Of a DNA stretch of 64,000 nucleotides, positions 8,956-17,041 are shown piece by piece; positions within the stretch are counted from its first letter, which is position 1, and each line of letters begins with the position of its first letter. Below the pieces are notes generated by a model. That model did no database searches. It saw only the letters and a list, made by a program, of their open reading frames with translations, and had not been told where the DNA came from. Source of the DNA: Amycolatopsis lurida (GTDB taxonomy: Bacteria; Actinomycetota; Actinomycetes; Mycobacteriales; Pseudonocardiaceae); assembly GCF_900105055.1 (NCBI RefSeq), contig NZ_FNTA01000004.1, positions 7,099,501-7,163,500 of the forward strand, written 5' to 3'. A program made the position numbers and the translations under genes.

Positions 8956-8974
8956 GCTTTCATGCCATGAAAGC
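8956..8974. promoter_or_regulatory. 19-bp palindrome upstream of secreted-protein gene
   Basis: GCTTTCATG (8956-8964) and CATGAAAGC (8966-8974) are perfect inverted arms around one base. A third copy-like ATGAAAGC follows at 8978-8985. The element lies 130 bp before the gene at 9104. It could be an operator or a small terminator-like hairpin; the sequence alone does not decide. Confidence 0.4.
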
Positions 8975-9103
8975 GGAATGAAAGCGCTCCCAGGATCGTA
9001 GGTGCCTCGCCCGAGGTGGGCGGGGAAGCAGATGACGCGAGTCCGTATCAGCCCCGATAGGTGCCTGGTCCGGGCGCTGTCGGCAGATCACGAGGGGATT
9101 GTC

Positions 9104-9544
9104 ATGAGAGTTCGTTCGAGGGTCGTCGCATGTCTTGTGTCGGTGTTCATGATGCTCGCGCTGGCGTTCGCCGGCGCGGGATCCGCGGCGGCGGACCAGT
9201 CGAAATCCATCTCCGGGGCGTCGCCGGACGGCGGCGCGAGCGTCAGCGGGACGCTGACGTGGACCGGCCGGGGCAGTTTCAAGGCCGACATCACGTTGAA
9301 GGACGCAAAGTGCGACGGGAACCCCGTCTACTTCTACTTCATCATCAACAAGGGGTGGACGAGCGAGTGGCAGGGCAAGCGGCGCGACAACAACGAGGGC
9401 TGCGGCAAGACCATTACCTGGAAGGGCATCGGGGGATCTGACAGCAACGGCATCTACGGTCCCACGCTGCGGGTGTGCACGGACATCCGGCCGGGGGCGG
9501 ACTCTTGCAAGGAGTACGGCTACGACAACCCGTACTACCCGTAA
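9104..9544 (+). CDS. Small secreted protein of unknown function
   Basis: 146 residues with a clear Sec signal peptide (Arg-rich start, VVACLVSVFMMLALAFAGAG, cleavage near SAAA-DQ at about 33). The mature part is about 110 residues with four Cys, rich in Gly, Asp and aromatic residues (WTGRGSFKADITL, YFYFIINKGWTSEW). It ends in YGYDNPYYP. The pattern suggests a beta-sandwich stabilised by two disulfides. GAGGGG stands 6 bp before the ATG. I do not recognise a family. A strong hairpin follows 13 bp after the stop. Confidence 0.75.
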   Translation: MRVRSRVVACLVSVFMMLALAFAGAGSAAADQSKSISGASPDGGASVSGTLTWTGRGSFKADITLKDAKCDGNPVYFYFIINKGWTSEWQGKRRDNNEGCGKTITWKGIGGSDSNGIYGPTLRVCTDIRPGADSCKEYGYDNPYYP

Positions 9545-9556
9545 CCGGCCTCACCC

Positions 9557-9588
9557 GCCGATCGGCTCGGGTTCCCGGGCCGATCGGC
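9557..9588 (+). terminator. Hairpin after secreted-protein gene
   Basis: GCCGATCGGC (9557-9566) and GCCGATCGGC (9579-9588) pair, since the 10-mer is its own reverse complement. They enclose CGGG/CCCG with a TT loop. GCCGATCGGCTCGG is therefore also a direct repeat (9557-9570, 9579-9592). No long T-run follows, so this is a probable actinobacterial-style hairpin terminator. Confidence 0.5.
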
Positions 9589-9728
9589 TCGGCGCGGGCG
9601 CATCACGTGGTGAGCTCGGCTTTGCCGTGAGGTCTGTAGTTGTCGCAGATCGAATACAGCTTCCCGGCCGGGGGGCCGCTGCTGCAGCCAGGCACCATCG
9701 CCGAAAAACGGCAAAGCCCTTCAGGTAC

Positions 9729-10802
9729 TCACAAACGAGTGCCCACCACCGACATGCCCAGCACCAGTTCGCTGGCCGGGTCGCAGCCGAGAAGATCTTC
9801 GACCAGTTCGTCGCGAAGCGCCGCGGTGAACGTGACGTTCAGTCCCAGCGCGGCGGCCATCAGGTACACGGTCTGGCTGAGGTGGCCGACGTCCATCAGC
9901 AGTACCCGATAGGTGCGGCTCATCGGGTACTTCCATTGGTTCCGCTCGATGACGCTGGTGTAGATCAGCAGCGCGCCGGCGTTCCGGGTCCACTGCTGGT
10001 CGCCGGCGAGGGCGATCAGTTCGTCGTCGTCGATCTTGCCGTCCAGCGGCGTGAGGCGGTGCCGGAAACCGTCGTAGTGATAGGCACCCTGATCCAGGCC
10101 CTCGACGTTCCGCGCGTAGACGTACACCTCCGTCGGATGCCTGGCACCGCCCGACGGGCTCGTCTTGAAGACATTCCCGGTGGCGGGGATGTCGGAATGC
10201 GTTTCGGGTCTCGTCGGCCGGGCCGATGTGAGGAGTGCGCTCAAATCGCGTAGCCGCAAGGGTTCTTCGCCGAACTCGCGGACGCTTCTGCGTTGGTTCA
10301 GCGCGTCGCCCAAGGCGATCGCGTTCAGAGGTTCCGGCGACGGTTCGGGCAGCGCTATCGCGTCGTGCTCACCGGACGGCCTCACCGGAGAAGGCGGAGG
10401 GCTGGCCTTCGCCTTCTCCAGTAAGGTTTTCGCCGTCATTTCGCTGGTCGTGAACTCGGTTTCCCGCAAGGAGCGGGTGCCGAAGTGAAACGCCCGCGCG
10501 GACGCTCCCCAAGGGCCCCAATCCCTAAGGATCTCCTCTTCCCGTTGTTGCCGGGAAGAACCTTTGACCACCAGCACGTCATACCGGATCATCGCTCGCG
10601 CGATACGGACGAGCCTTTCCCCGATCTCGGGATTCTCGTCCGCGGCGCGGACCGATTCCGGTTCTCGCCAAGAACTGAACCAACGCAGGACGCGTTCGGT
10701 TCCTTCGGCGAGTTTCAGCTGGCGATGGCCGAGGTGATCGTCCCAGACGACGTCACCATCGGACCAATAAAGCGTTCCACACGAGGAAACCCTGACCAGC
10801 AT
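9729..10802 (-). CDS. SagB/ThcOx-family nitroreductase-fold dehydrogenase
   Basis: About 357 residues. The C-terminal half is a nitroreductase-like FMN domain of the SagB type: NQRRSVREFGEEPLRLRDLS near 165-185, then TSPSGGARHPTEVYVY, RNAGALLIYTSVI, LLMDVGHLSQTVYLMAAALG and LGMSVVG. The N-terminal part is an unassigned domain (MLVRVSSCGTLYWSDGDVVWDD). SagB-type enzymes oxidise azolines to azoles in RiPPs, normally with a YcaO partner, and none is present here. The ATG at 10802 is the only canonical in-frame start; no Shine-Dalgarno is obvious. It lies 53 bp after a 40-codon peptide gene and downstream of an AfsR-type regulator, all on the same strand. Confidence 0.82.
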   Translation of the reverse strand: MLVRVSSCGTLYWSDGDVVWDDHLGHRQLKLAEGTERVLRWFSSWREPESVRAADENPEIGERLVRIARAMIRYDVLVVKGSSRQQREEEILRDWGPWGASARAFHFGTRSLRETEFTTSEMTAKTLLEKAKASPPPSPVRPSGEHDAIALPEPSPEPLNAIALGDALNQRRSVREFGEEPLRLRDLSALLTSARPTRPETHSDIPATGNVFKTSPSGGARHPTEVYVYARNVEGLDQGAYHYDGFRHRLTPLDGKIDDDELIALAGDQQWTRNAGALLIYTSVIERNQWKYPMSRTYRVLLMDVGHLSQTVYLMAAALGLNVTFTAALRDELVEDLLGCDPASELVLGMSVVGTRL

Positions 10803-10855
10803 CGAATGTCTTGTGCCCCAGTCCCCAGTAATACTTTCCGAATACGTCTGGTCAT

Positions 10856-10978
10856 TCAGCGTTGCGAGCGGAAAGGAGGCCCGCCGTGCGGAGGCGGTTC
10901 GAATCCGCCCCAGGTGCTCTGTGCCTTGTACTCGGCTTCGAGCTCGTACAAGAACTCGTCGTCGTCTTCGTCGTGCAT
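10856..10978 (-). CDS. 40-residue acidic/Gly-Pro peptide, candidate RiPP precursor
   Basis: A short frame with a good GGAGAGG site 9 bp before the ATG. The first half is acidic (MHDEDDDEFLYELEAEYKAQ), like a RiPP leader. The second half is unlike it (STWGGFEPPPHGG, then PPFRSQR): rich in Gly and Pro, with one Trp, two Phe, two Ser and one Thr, and no Cys. It sits between the AfsR-type regulator (81 bp upstream) and the SagB-type dehydrogenase (53 bp downstream), same strand. Precursor status is inferred from context and from the two-part composition. No homologue is recognised from memory. Confidence 0.55.
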   Translation of the reverse strand: MHDEDDDEFLYELEAEYKAQSTWGGFEPPPHGGPPFRSQR

Positions 10979-11059
10979 GCCGCCGATCCTCTCCGTGAGC
11001 GGTTACTCCGGTCAAGCGAATATACCTACGCCAACAGAGTACCGGAGCAGAACCGACAA

Positions 11060-13972
11060 TTACGCCGAGTAATCGTTCAGGCGCTGTTTGAGTTCGCGAA
11101 CCTCGGGCGACTCGGAAATGCCGAGATCGGTGTAGAGGCGCAATGCGAACCGGCGATGACGGTCCGCATTCAGTCGCTCACCGAGAATGTCGAACGCGAA
11201 CGCCATCTCCTTGTGGGCGATGGGCAGCATGCTGCGATTCCCGGTCGATTCGAGTACTTCCACCGCGGTCGTCAACTGACTGACCGCGAGCGCGCCGTCA
11301 CCGAGTCCGCGCGAATTGATACCGAGGGCGAGAAAACATTCCGCCTCGAGATCGGGTGATTCGTTCTCCTGGGCCAGCCTCAGCGCCTGGTCGAGTTCCT
11401 CGGCGGCTTCGGGATGACGCCTGTTCTCGGTGTGGATCAGCCCGATCCGGTGCCTGGCGCGAGCTTCGATGAGCACGCTGCCATGGGCATGGGCGGTCTC
11501 ACGGACCCAGCCGAGGTGTTCGATCGCCTGGTCCGACTCGCCCTTGAGCCAATGGGTGACCCCGGAGTTGCCTCTTGCCCGGCACTGCATCCGGATGTCG
11601 CCGGTGGTCGCGGCCAGTTCGAACACCTCGTTGAACAGCCGGTTCGCTTCGGTGAACTCGTTGAGCCGCCACAGGGTCAGCGCGTACATGTGCAGGGCCT
11701 GGTACTCGAGGACTACGTTCCCGGTGACCCGCGCCGCGGACAGGGCGAGGGTCTCCAGCTCCCTGGCCTGCCGGTAGTAGCCGCGGTTGTCGAAGTAACG
11801 CCACACCGCCGAACAGAAGGGCACGAGGTCGGAGTACTGCTGGTGGTTGTTCATCGCGACGGCCACCGGCAGCACGTTCTGCCATTGCTTGTCCATCCAC
11901 CGCGCGGCCTGGTCGTAGTCGGCGAAGGACTGTCCGAACTCGCTCTTCGGGACCTCGAGGCCGCCCGGCTCGTCTTCGGAGTCCGGGTCGATGAACTCCA
12001 TCGCGGCCGCGACGGTGCTGCGGTAGTAGTCGAACAGCCGCCGCATCATCGCCTCGCGCTGGTGCTCGGGCTCTTCGGCGAGGAGGAGCTCACGGCCGTA
12101 GCTGCGGAGCAGGTCGTGCATCTCGTACCGGTCCATCGACGGCTGGCGCAGGAGGTTCACGTCGACGAGGCGTTCGGCGAGGCGGCGGGCCTCGCCGAGG
12201 TTCACTTCCGCCAGGGCCGCCGTCGAGTGGAGATCGAAAGCGGCGCCGGGATGGTGGCTCAGCCGGCGGAACACCCGGCGTTCGGTCTCGGTCAAGTTCA
12301 GATAGGACACCCGGAACGCGCCCGCGACGTCGCGTTCGCCGGCGGTGAGCTCGCCGAACCGGTTCCGTTCGTCGCGCAGCTGCCTGGCGACGAAGTCGAG
12401 CGTCCACGACGACCGCGCGCGCAGCCTGCTCGCCGTGACGGCCAGCGCGAGCGGGAGATCACCGCACAGGCTCGCCACCTGGTCGGCCGCGTCCGGGGAT
12501 TCCCGCCGCAACCGCGAGGGCCCGACGATCCGGCCGAGCAGTTCCACCGCGTCGGCCCGGCTGAACGGTTCCAGCGAGAGCAGCTCTGCGCCGTCGAGGT
12601 CCACGAGCCGGGTGCGGCTGGTGATCAGCACGCAGCAACTCGCCGAACCGGGCAGCAGCGGGTTCACCTGCGCCGCCCCGATGGCGTTGTCCAGCACCAA
12701 AAGCACGCGTTTGCCGGCGAGACAGCTTCGGAAGAGCGCCGCGCGCTGGTCGGTCCCGGCCGGGATGTCCGAACCCTGGATGCCGAGCGACCGCAGCAGT
12801 GCCTCGAGCGTGACTCCCGGATCGATCGGGTCGCCCGCGGGCGAGAACCCTTCGAGGTTCACGAAGAGCTGCCCATCGGGGAACAGCGGCGCGAGCCGGT
12901 GCGCGGCGTGGACGGCCAGCGCGGTCTTGCCGACACCGGGCATCCCGTCGATCGCGATCAGCCTCGGCCCCGCCGAGGAGCCTGCCTGGCCGATCTCGAG
13001 GACGGTCCGCAGTTCCGCGGCACGGCCGCCGAACGCGGGGAGGTCCGCGGGAAGCTGTGCGGGGCGGGGGAAAAGCGCCTTCTGCGCGTCCGCGTCCTCA
13101 CGCCGTCCACTGGTGTCCATTCCGGCCCGGAGCCCGCCGACGCCGTACCGGACGAGGGCGCTGTCCGTCATCAGCTCGGCGTCGGTGCGCAGGATCTGCT
13201 GGTGGAGCGCGCTCAGTTCGGTGCTCGGGTCGACGCCGAGCTCCTCGGCGAGCGCGACCCTGGTCCGGTCGAACGTCCGGAGCGCGTCGGCGCCGCGGCC
13301 CGCCCGGTAGAGCGCCAGCATGGTGAGGCACTGCAGGGTCTCGCGCGTGGGATGCCAGGCGGCGAGGTCGAAGGCCTCGCGAGCCGCCGCTTCGGTTTCA
13401 CCGAGCCGGAGCCTGGCGCCGATCAGGAGCTCGGAGGCGGCCAGGCGTTCTTCGTCGAGCCGTCGCGCCGTCTGCTCGATGGCGTCGCCTTCGAGACCGT
13501 CGAACGCCGGGCCGCGCCAGAGCGAGAGCGCGTCCGCCAGCTTGGCGGCGGCCTGGGAGATCAGCCCGGCCGACAGGAGTTCGGCGCCCTGGTTGTAGTC
13601 CGCTTCGAAACGGGCCGAGTCGAGTGAGGCGCTGCTGATGACGACGCGGTACGCCGAGCCGGTGGTGACCACGGCGGACCTGGCCACACCGAGATCGTGC
13701 CGCAGCCGCGCGATCGCGTTGCTGACCTGGCGGACCGCGGTCTTCGGCGGATTCTCCGGCCACATCGTGCCGATCAGGTACGACACCGGGACCAGCCTGC
13801 CCGCGTTGATCAGCAGGGCGGCGAGGAGGCGCTGTTCACGGCGTCCGCCCAACCGGACGGGGACGCCGTCTACCTCGGCTTCGAGCGGGCCGAGAACGGA
13901 GAAGCCGAGCTGGGATTGGGATGTGCTGCCGGTGGGCGATCCCGCCGAATCGGGTAAACGATCAGCGGTCAT
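11060..13972 (-). CDS. AfsR/SARP-family transcriptional activator with NB-ARC and TPR
   Basis: 970 residues. An OmpR-like winged helix (about 22-115, FSVLGPLEAEVDGVPVRLGG) is followed by a bacterial transcriptional activation domain (about 118-263), an NB-ARC ATPase (Walker A GMPGVGKT at 343-350; VLLVLDN for Walker B; GSASCCVLITSRTRL), and a C-terminal TPR array (about 690-960). AfsR-type proteins activate specialised-metabolism genes from direct repeats near the -35 region, with ATP and often phosphorylation input. Downstream on the same strand are the peptide and SagB genes, its most likely targets. Confidence 0.93.
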   Translation of the reverse strand: MTADRLPDSAGSPTGSTSQSQLGFSVLGPLEAEVDGVPVRLGGRREQRLLAALLINAGRLVPVSYLIGTMWPENPPKTAVRQVSNAIARLRHDLGVARSAVVTTGSAYRVVISSASLDSARFEADYNQGAELLSAGLISQAAAKLADALSLWRGPAFDGLEGDAIEQTARRLDEERLAASELLIGARLRLGETEAAAREAFDLAAWHPTRETLQCLTMLALYRAGRGADALRTFDRTRVALAEELGVDPSTELSALHQQILRTDAELMTDSALVRYGVGGLRAGMDTSGRREDADAQKALFPRPAQLPADLPAFGGRAAELRTVLEIGQAGSSAGPRLIAIDGMPGVGKTALAVHAAHRLAPLFPDGQLFVNLEGFSPAGDPIDPGVTLEALLRSLGIQGSDIPAGTDQRAALFRSCLAGKRVLLVLDNAIGAAQVNPLLPGSASCCVLITSRTRLVDLDGAELLSLEPFSRADAVELLGRIVGPSRLRRESPDAADQVASLCGDLPLALAVTASRLRARSSWTLDFVARQLRDERNRFGELTAGERDVAGAFRVSYLNLTETERRVFRRLSHHPGAAFDLHSTAALAEVNLGEARRLAERLVDVNLLRQPSMDRYEMHDLLRSYGRELLLAEEPEHQREAMMRRLFDYYRSTVAAAMEFIDPDSEDEPGGLEVPKSEFGQSFADYDQAARWMDKQWQNVLPVAVAMNNHQQYSDLVPFCSAVWRYFDNRGYYRQARELETLALSAARVTGNVVLEYQALHMYALTLWRLNEFTEANRLFNEVFELAATTGDIRMQCRARGNSGVTHWLKGESDQAIEHLGWVRETAHAHGSVLIEARARHRIGLIHTENRRHPEAAEELDQALRLAQENESPDLEAECFLALGINSRGLGDGALAVSQLTTAVEVLESTGNRSMLPIAHKEMAFAFDILGERLNADRHRRFALRLYTDLGISESPEVRELKQRLNDYSA

Positions 13973-14292
13973 ATGCGACTATGTCGTCCGAGACCGTGAG
14001 CGTGCTCACGCACTACCTCCAGTCCGTTCGGCGGCTGACCGGCACCCTAGCCCACCGCATCGGCCTCCAGCCAGATCGGCGCGGGGCGCGCCTTACTGCA
14101 TTCGGCCTAACAGGCGGGCTCGGGGCTGCCCTGAAACAGGTCCGATTCTACGCCGGGCCACTCCTGAACTGCGCGGATGCCCTGCGGTGGAGAGCCGATG
14201 TAATTCCGATGCAGGGCCTTGGAAAGCTGAAGACATCAGCTGGCGGGTCGGCGCGACGGGGCAGCGCGCCGAACCGTGTGTAGGGGCTCCGC
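13973..14292. other. Intergenic region upstream of AfsR-type gene
   Basis: About 320 bp holding the promoter of the AfsR-type gene. A few short open frames occur but none is convincing, and no clear -10/-35 pair or AfsR-type direct repeats could be picked out by eye. Confidence 0.4.
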
Positions 14293-14328
14293 GGCGGTTG
14301 GCCTTCGTACTGGGGGTGGCCAACCGCC
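14293..14328. promoter_or_regulatory. Strong inverted repeat ahead of yggT-family gene
   Basis: GGCGGTTGGCC (14293-14303) and GGCCAACCGCC (14318-14328) form a perfect 11-bp stem with a 14-nt loop. The stem lies 77 bp before the YggT start. No gene ends just before it on either strand, so it may be an operator, a leader hairpin or a residual terminator. Confidence 0.45.
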
Positions 14329-14404
14329 CTGGTAGCCCTTTCCTTCTGTCACAGGCTGCTCCCAGCAAAGCGCGGCACACTGGACCAAAGAGGAGTGTGC
14401 CGTC

Positions 14405-14683
14405 ATGAGTGCTCTAGGTGATCTGCTGGGCTACCTGCTCACCCTGTTCCTGATCGTGCTCATCGCCCGGATGGTGCTCGACTGGGTCGTCACTCTCTCC
14501 ACCCGGCCGCCCGGCTGGGCCTTTCGGGTCCGCGGGATCGCCCATCGGCTGACCGAGCCCGTGCTGGCGCCGGTCCGCCGCGTGGTGCGCCCGGTGCGGG
14601 CGGGCGGGGTCGCGTTCGACCTCGCCTTCACCCTCGTGTTCCTCGCGGTCGTCCTCCTGCAGTCCCTCGCGTTCAGCCTCTGA
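14405..14683 (+). CDS. YggT-family membrane protein
   Basis: 92 residues with two hydrophobic segments (about 6-28 and 70-90) and the family segment ARMVLDWVV..STRPPGWAFR followed by RLTEPVLAPVRRVVRP. YggT proteins are small membrane proteins linked to envelope and division functions, usually next to sepF in actinobacteria; that context is absent here, so this may be a second copy. GAGGAG precedes the ATG by about 8 bp. Ku follows 56 bp downstream on the same strand. Confidence 0.8.
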   Translation: MSALGDLLGYLLTLFLIVLIARMVLDWVVTLSTRPPGWAFRVRGIAHRLTEPVLAPVRRVVRPVRAGGVAFDLAFTLVFLAVVLLQSLAFSL

Positions 14684-14739
14684 CCAGGTGTGATCCGCCG
14701 CGATTCCGGGTACCAGCCCGCTGGAGGAGAGGAGTGCCC

Positions 14740-15684
14740 ATGCGTCCGGTCTGGAGCGGTTCGCTTTCGCTCGGTCTGGTGACGGTGCCGGTCCGGCTGT
14801 ACAGCGCGGTCGAAGACCATACGGTGCACTTCCGCCAGTTCCAGCGGGGAACCGAGGACCGCATCCGGTACCGGCGGGTGAACGAGCGCACCGGCAAGGA
14901 AGTCGGCTACGAGGACATCGTCAAGGGGTACGAGCTCGGCAACGGTGAATACGTGGTCGTCGAACCCGAGGAACTCGACGAGATCGCGCCCGGCCGGTCG
15001 AAGTCGCTCGACATCGAGAGCTTCGTCGAGCTGGACGCCATCGACCCGATGTTCTTCGACAAGACGTATTGGCTCGCGCCCGCGAAAGACGAGTTCGAAC
15101 GTCCGTACGCGTTGCTGCTCGAGGCGATGGACTCGTCGGGCAAGGCCGGGATCGCCAAGTTCGTCATGCGCGGACGCGAGTACCTGGCGCTCGTCCGCTC
15201 GGGGGACGGCGTGATGGTGCTCAATACCCTGCATTTCGCCGCCGACCTGCGGGATCCCGCCGAGCAGCTGCCGGACCTGCCGGGCAAGGCGAAGGCGCGC
15301 GGCAAGGAACTCGACATGGCCGTCAACCTGATCGACGCGATGAGCGACGACTGGCGGCCTGAGGACTACCGCGACACCTACACCGACCGCGTGCGGGACC
15401 TGATCAAGGCCAAGAAGAAGGGCGACACCATCACGCCCGCGACCGAACCCGGTGAGCCGACGAAGGTCGTCGACCTGTTCGAGGCGCTTTCGAAGAGCGT
15501 GGAGAGCGGGAAGGCCAAGAAGAAGTCCGGGGCGAAGAAGCCGCCAGCGAAGAAGGCCGCAGCGAAGAAGGACCTGTCCTCGCTGTCGAAGGCGGATCTG
15601 GACAAGCTGGCACGGGAGCGCAACATCAAGGGGCGGTCGAAGATGACCCGCGCCGGCCTGGAAAAGGCGCTCAAGGCATCGTGA
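14740..15684 (+). CDS. ku: Bacterial Ku protein (non-homologous end joining)
   Basis: 314 residues from the ATG at 14740 (a GTG at 14734 is the alternative). The Ku core (about 1-245) starts with RPVWSGSLSLGLVTVPVRLY and contains the DNA-encircling fold of homodimeric bacterial Ku. A Lys/Ala-rich linker follows (GKAKKKSGAKKPPAKKAAAK), then a short SAP-like helix pair (LSSLSKADLDKLARERN, GRSKMTRAGLEKALK). Ku binds double-strand ends and recruits LigD; no ligD is in the window. GGAGAGGAG gives a strong ribosome-binding site. The 3' end overlaps the convergent B3/B4 gene by 14 bp. Confidence 0.95.
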   Translation: MRPVWSGSLSLGLVTVPVRLYSAVEDHTVHFRQFQRGTEDRIRYRRVNERTGKEVGYEDIVKGYELGNGEYVVVEPEELDEIAPGRSKSLDIESFVELDAIDPMFFDKTYWLAPAKDEFERPYALLLEAMDSSGKAGIAKFVMRGREYLALVRSGDGVMVLNTLHFAADLRDPAEQLPDLPGKAKARGKELDMAVNLIDAMSDDWRPEDYRDTYTDRVRDLIKAKKKGDTITPATEPGEPTKVVDLFEALSKSVESGKAKKKSGAKKPPAKKAAAKKDLSSLSKADLDKLARERNIKGRSKMTRAGLEKALKAS

Positions 15685-16318
15685 CGACTCCCGCCGTCGC
15701 CAGTTCGCTCGCGATGGCCTCGGTCAGCAGCCGGACGTCCTCGGCCGCCGTCGCGTGCAGCCCCTCGGAAACGATCAGCACGTCGGACGTCGTGGCGGAG
15801 ACCGCGGAATGCCCGCTCTGCCGGTTCGTCCATCGGCGCGCGTGGGCTTGACCGTCCTCGTCGGCGAAGATCACCTCGCCGGGATTCGGCTGCTCGACCG
15901 TGCCGGCGAAGGTCACGTACTTCTCGTCGCCCCGCGCCTGGCGGACTTCCAGCGAGCCGCTGATCTTCGCGACGTCGAGAACCGCGACCGGGATGGCGTA
16001 GGCGACCGAAACCGCGTTGCAGAGATCGATCACCGGATGGATCCGCGGGAGCGTGCCTTCTTTCCGCAGCCTGCGCAGCAACGACTCCGACGCGCAGCGA
16101 TACTGCGTCGGCTTCAGGCCCATCTTGGCGAACGCCCGCCGCCAGGCCTGGATCTCGGGGAGTTCCGATTCGGGCCCGTCCGCGAGCCGTCGCGTCGCCC
16201 GCGCGAGGAACTTCTCGAGGTCGACCGGCATGTCCGGGGTGATACCGGTGGCCCGCAGCGTGCCGACGGCGAGGCCGGGGTGGGCGGCGCGGATCTCGGG
16301 GTGGTGCTGGAGTCGCAT
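15671..16318 (-). CDS. B3/B4 tRNA-binding domain protein
   Basis: 215 residues matching stand-alone proteins with the B3/B4 domain found in phenylalanyl-tRNA synthetase beta subunit. Recognisable segments are AWRRAFAKMGLKPTQYRCASE, LLRRLRKEG.LPRIHPVIDLCNAVS, and GEVIFADEDGQAHARRWTNRQSG. Such free-standing proteins are suspected aminoacyl-tRNA editing factors or metabolite binders; the role is unproven. The ATG at 16318 begins MRLQHHPEI. It lies 11 bp after the LysE gene stop on the same strand. Confidence 0.8.
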   Translation of the reverse strand: MRLQHHPEIRAAHPGLAVGTLRATGITPDMPVDLEKFLARATRRLADGPESELPEIQAWRRAFAKMGLKPTQYRCASESLLRRLRKEGTLPRIHPVIDLCNAVSVAYAIPVAVLDVAKISGSLEVRQARGDEKYVTFAGTVEQPNPGEVIFADEDGQAHARRWTNRQSGHSAVSATTSDVLIVSEGLHATAAEDVRLLTEAIASELATAGVVTMP

Positions 16319-16329
16319 GCTGAACCTGT

Positions 16330-16941
16330 CTACTGGGTGGTGAACGCGAGTTTGACGCCGAGCGCGGCGAAGGAACCGGCGAAGATCCGCCGGAGCCAGT
16401 CGAGCACGCGCGGCCGGGAAAGGACGTGGTGCCGCACGCCGGCCGCGAGGACGCCGTACACGCTGAACACCACGAAGGTCGCCAGCATGAACACCCCGCT
16501 CAGCAGCAGCATCCGTGGGATCGAACCGGGCTCGCCCGCCGGGACGAACTGCGGCAGGAACGCGAAGAAGAACAAGGTCAGCTTCGGATTCAAGACGTTG
16601 ATCAGCACGCCTGAGGTGATCGTCCGCAGGGTCGACGCGGGTTCGGGATCGCCGTCCACGACGATCGCTTCGCGGTCCTTCAGCGTCGCCCACGCCATAT
16701 AGAGCAGGTAGGCGACGCCGAGATACTTGATGATCTCGAACGCCACCGCGCTCGCGTGCAGGAGCGCCGCGAGGCCGGTGATCGCGGCGACCATGTGCGG
16801 GACGATACCGAGGGTGCACGCCAGCGCGGCGATGACGCTCGCGCGTCTGCCCCGGGCCAGTCCGGCGGAAAGGGTGTAGACCACGCCGGTACCGGGCGTG
16901 GCGACCACGACCAGCGTGGTGATCAGGAAGGCGATGCTCAC
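16330..16941 (-). CDS. LysE/RhtB-family amino-acid exporter
   Basis: 203 residues with about six membrane segments and the family pattern ATPGTGVVYTLSAGLARGRR after TM1, then YLLYMAWATLKDREA and SGVLINVLNPKLTLFFFAFLPQFV. Members export amino acids or homoserine lactones. The GTG at 16941 (VSIAFLITTLVVVATPG) is preferred because it puts TM1 at the N-terminus. An upstream ATG at 17007 would add 22 polar residues. Operon-like with the B3/B4 gene. Confidence 0.85.
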   Translation of the reverse strand: MSIAFLITTLVVVATPGTGVVYTLSAGLARGRRASVIAALACTLGIVPHMVAAITGLAALLHASAVAFEIIKYLGVAYLLYMAWATLKDREAIVVDGDPEPASTLRTITSGVLINVLNPKLTLFFFAFLPQFVPAGEPGSIPRMLLLSGVFMLATFVVFSVYGVLAAGVRHHVLSRPRVLDWLRRIFAGSFAALGVKLAFTTQ

Positions 16942-17041
16942 GAGATCACTGTGCGCGCTTTTTGGTCCGGCGAACAGAGCCAAAGACGAGTGACTCCACA
17001 GGGCCAAAGGCTTGCGTGAGGCGGCGTGAAGGGTTCACCGG

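Noticed and set aside
10903..10915. GGTTCGAATCC resembling a tRNA T-arm on the plus strand
   Set aside because: No cloverleaf can be formed around it and it lies within the peptide gene; a coincidence.
11414..13627. Very long plus-strand open frame of 737 codons
   Set aside because: It is entirely antisense to the AfsR-type regulator, Arg/Glu/Gly-rich with no domain, an effect of high GC in the third position.
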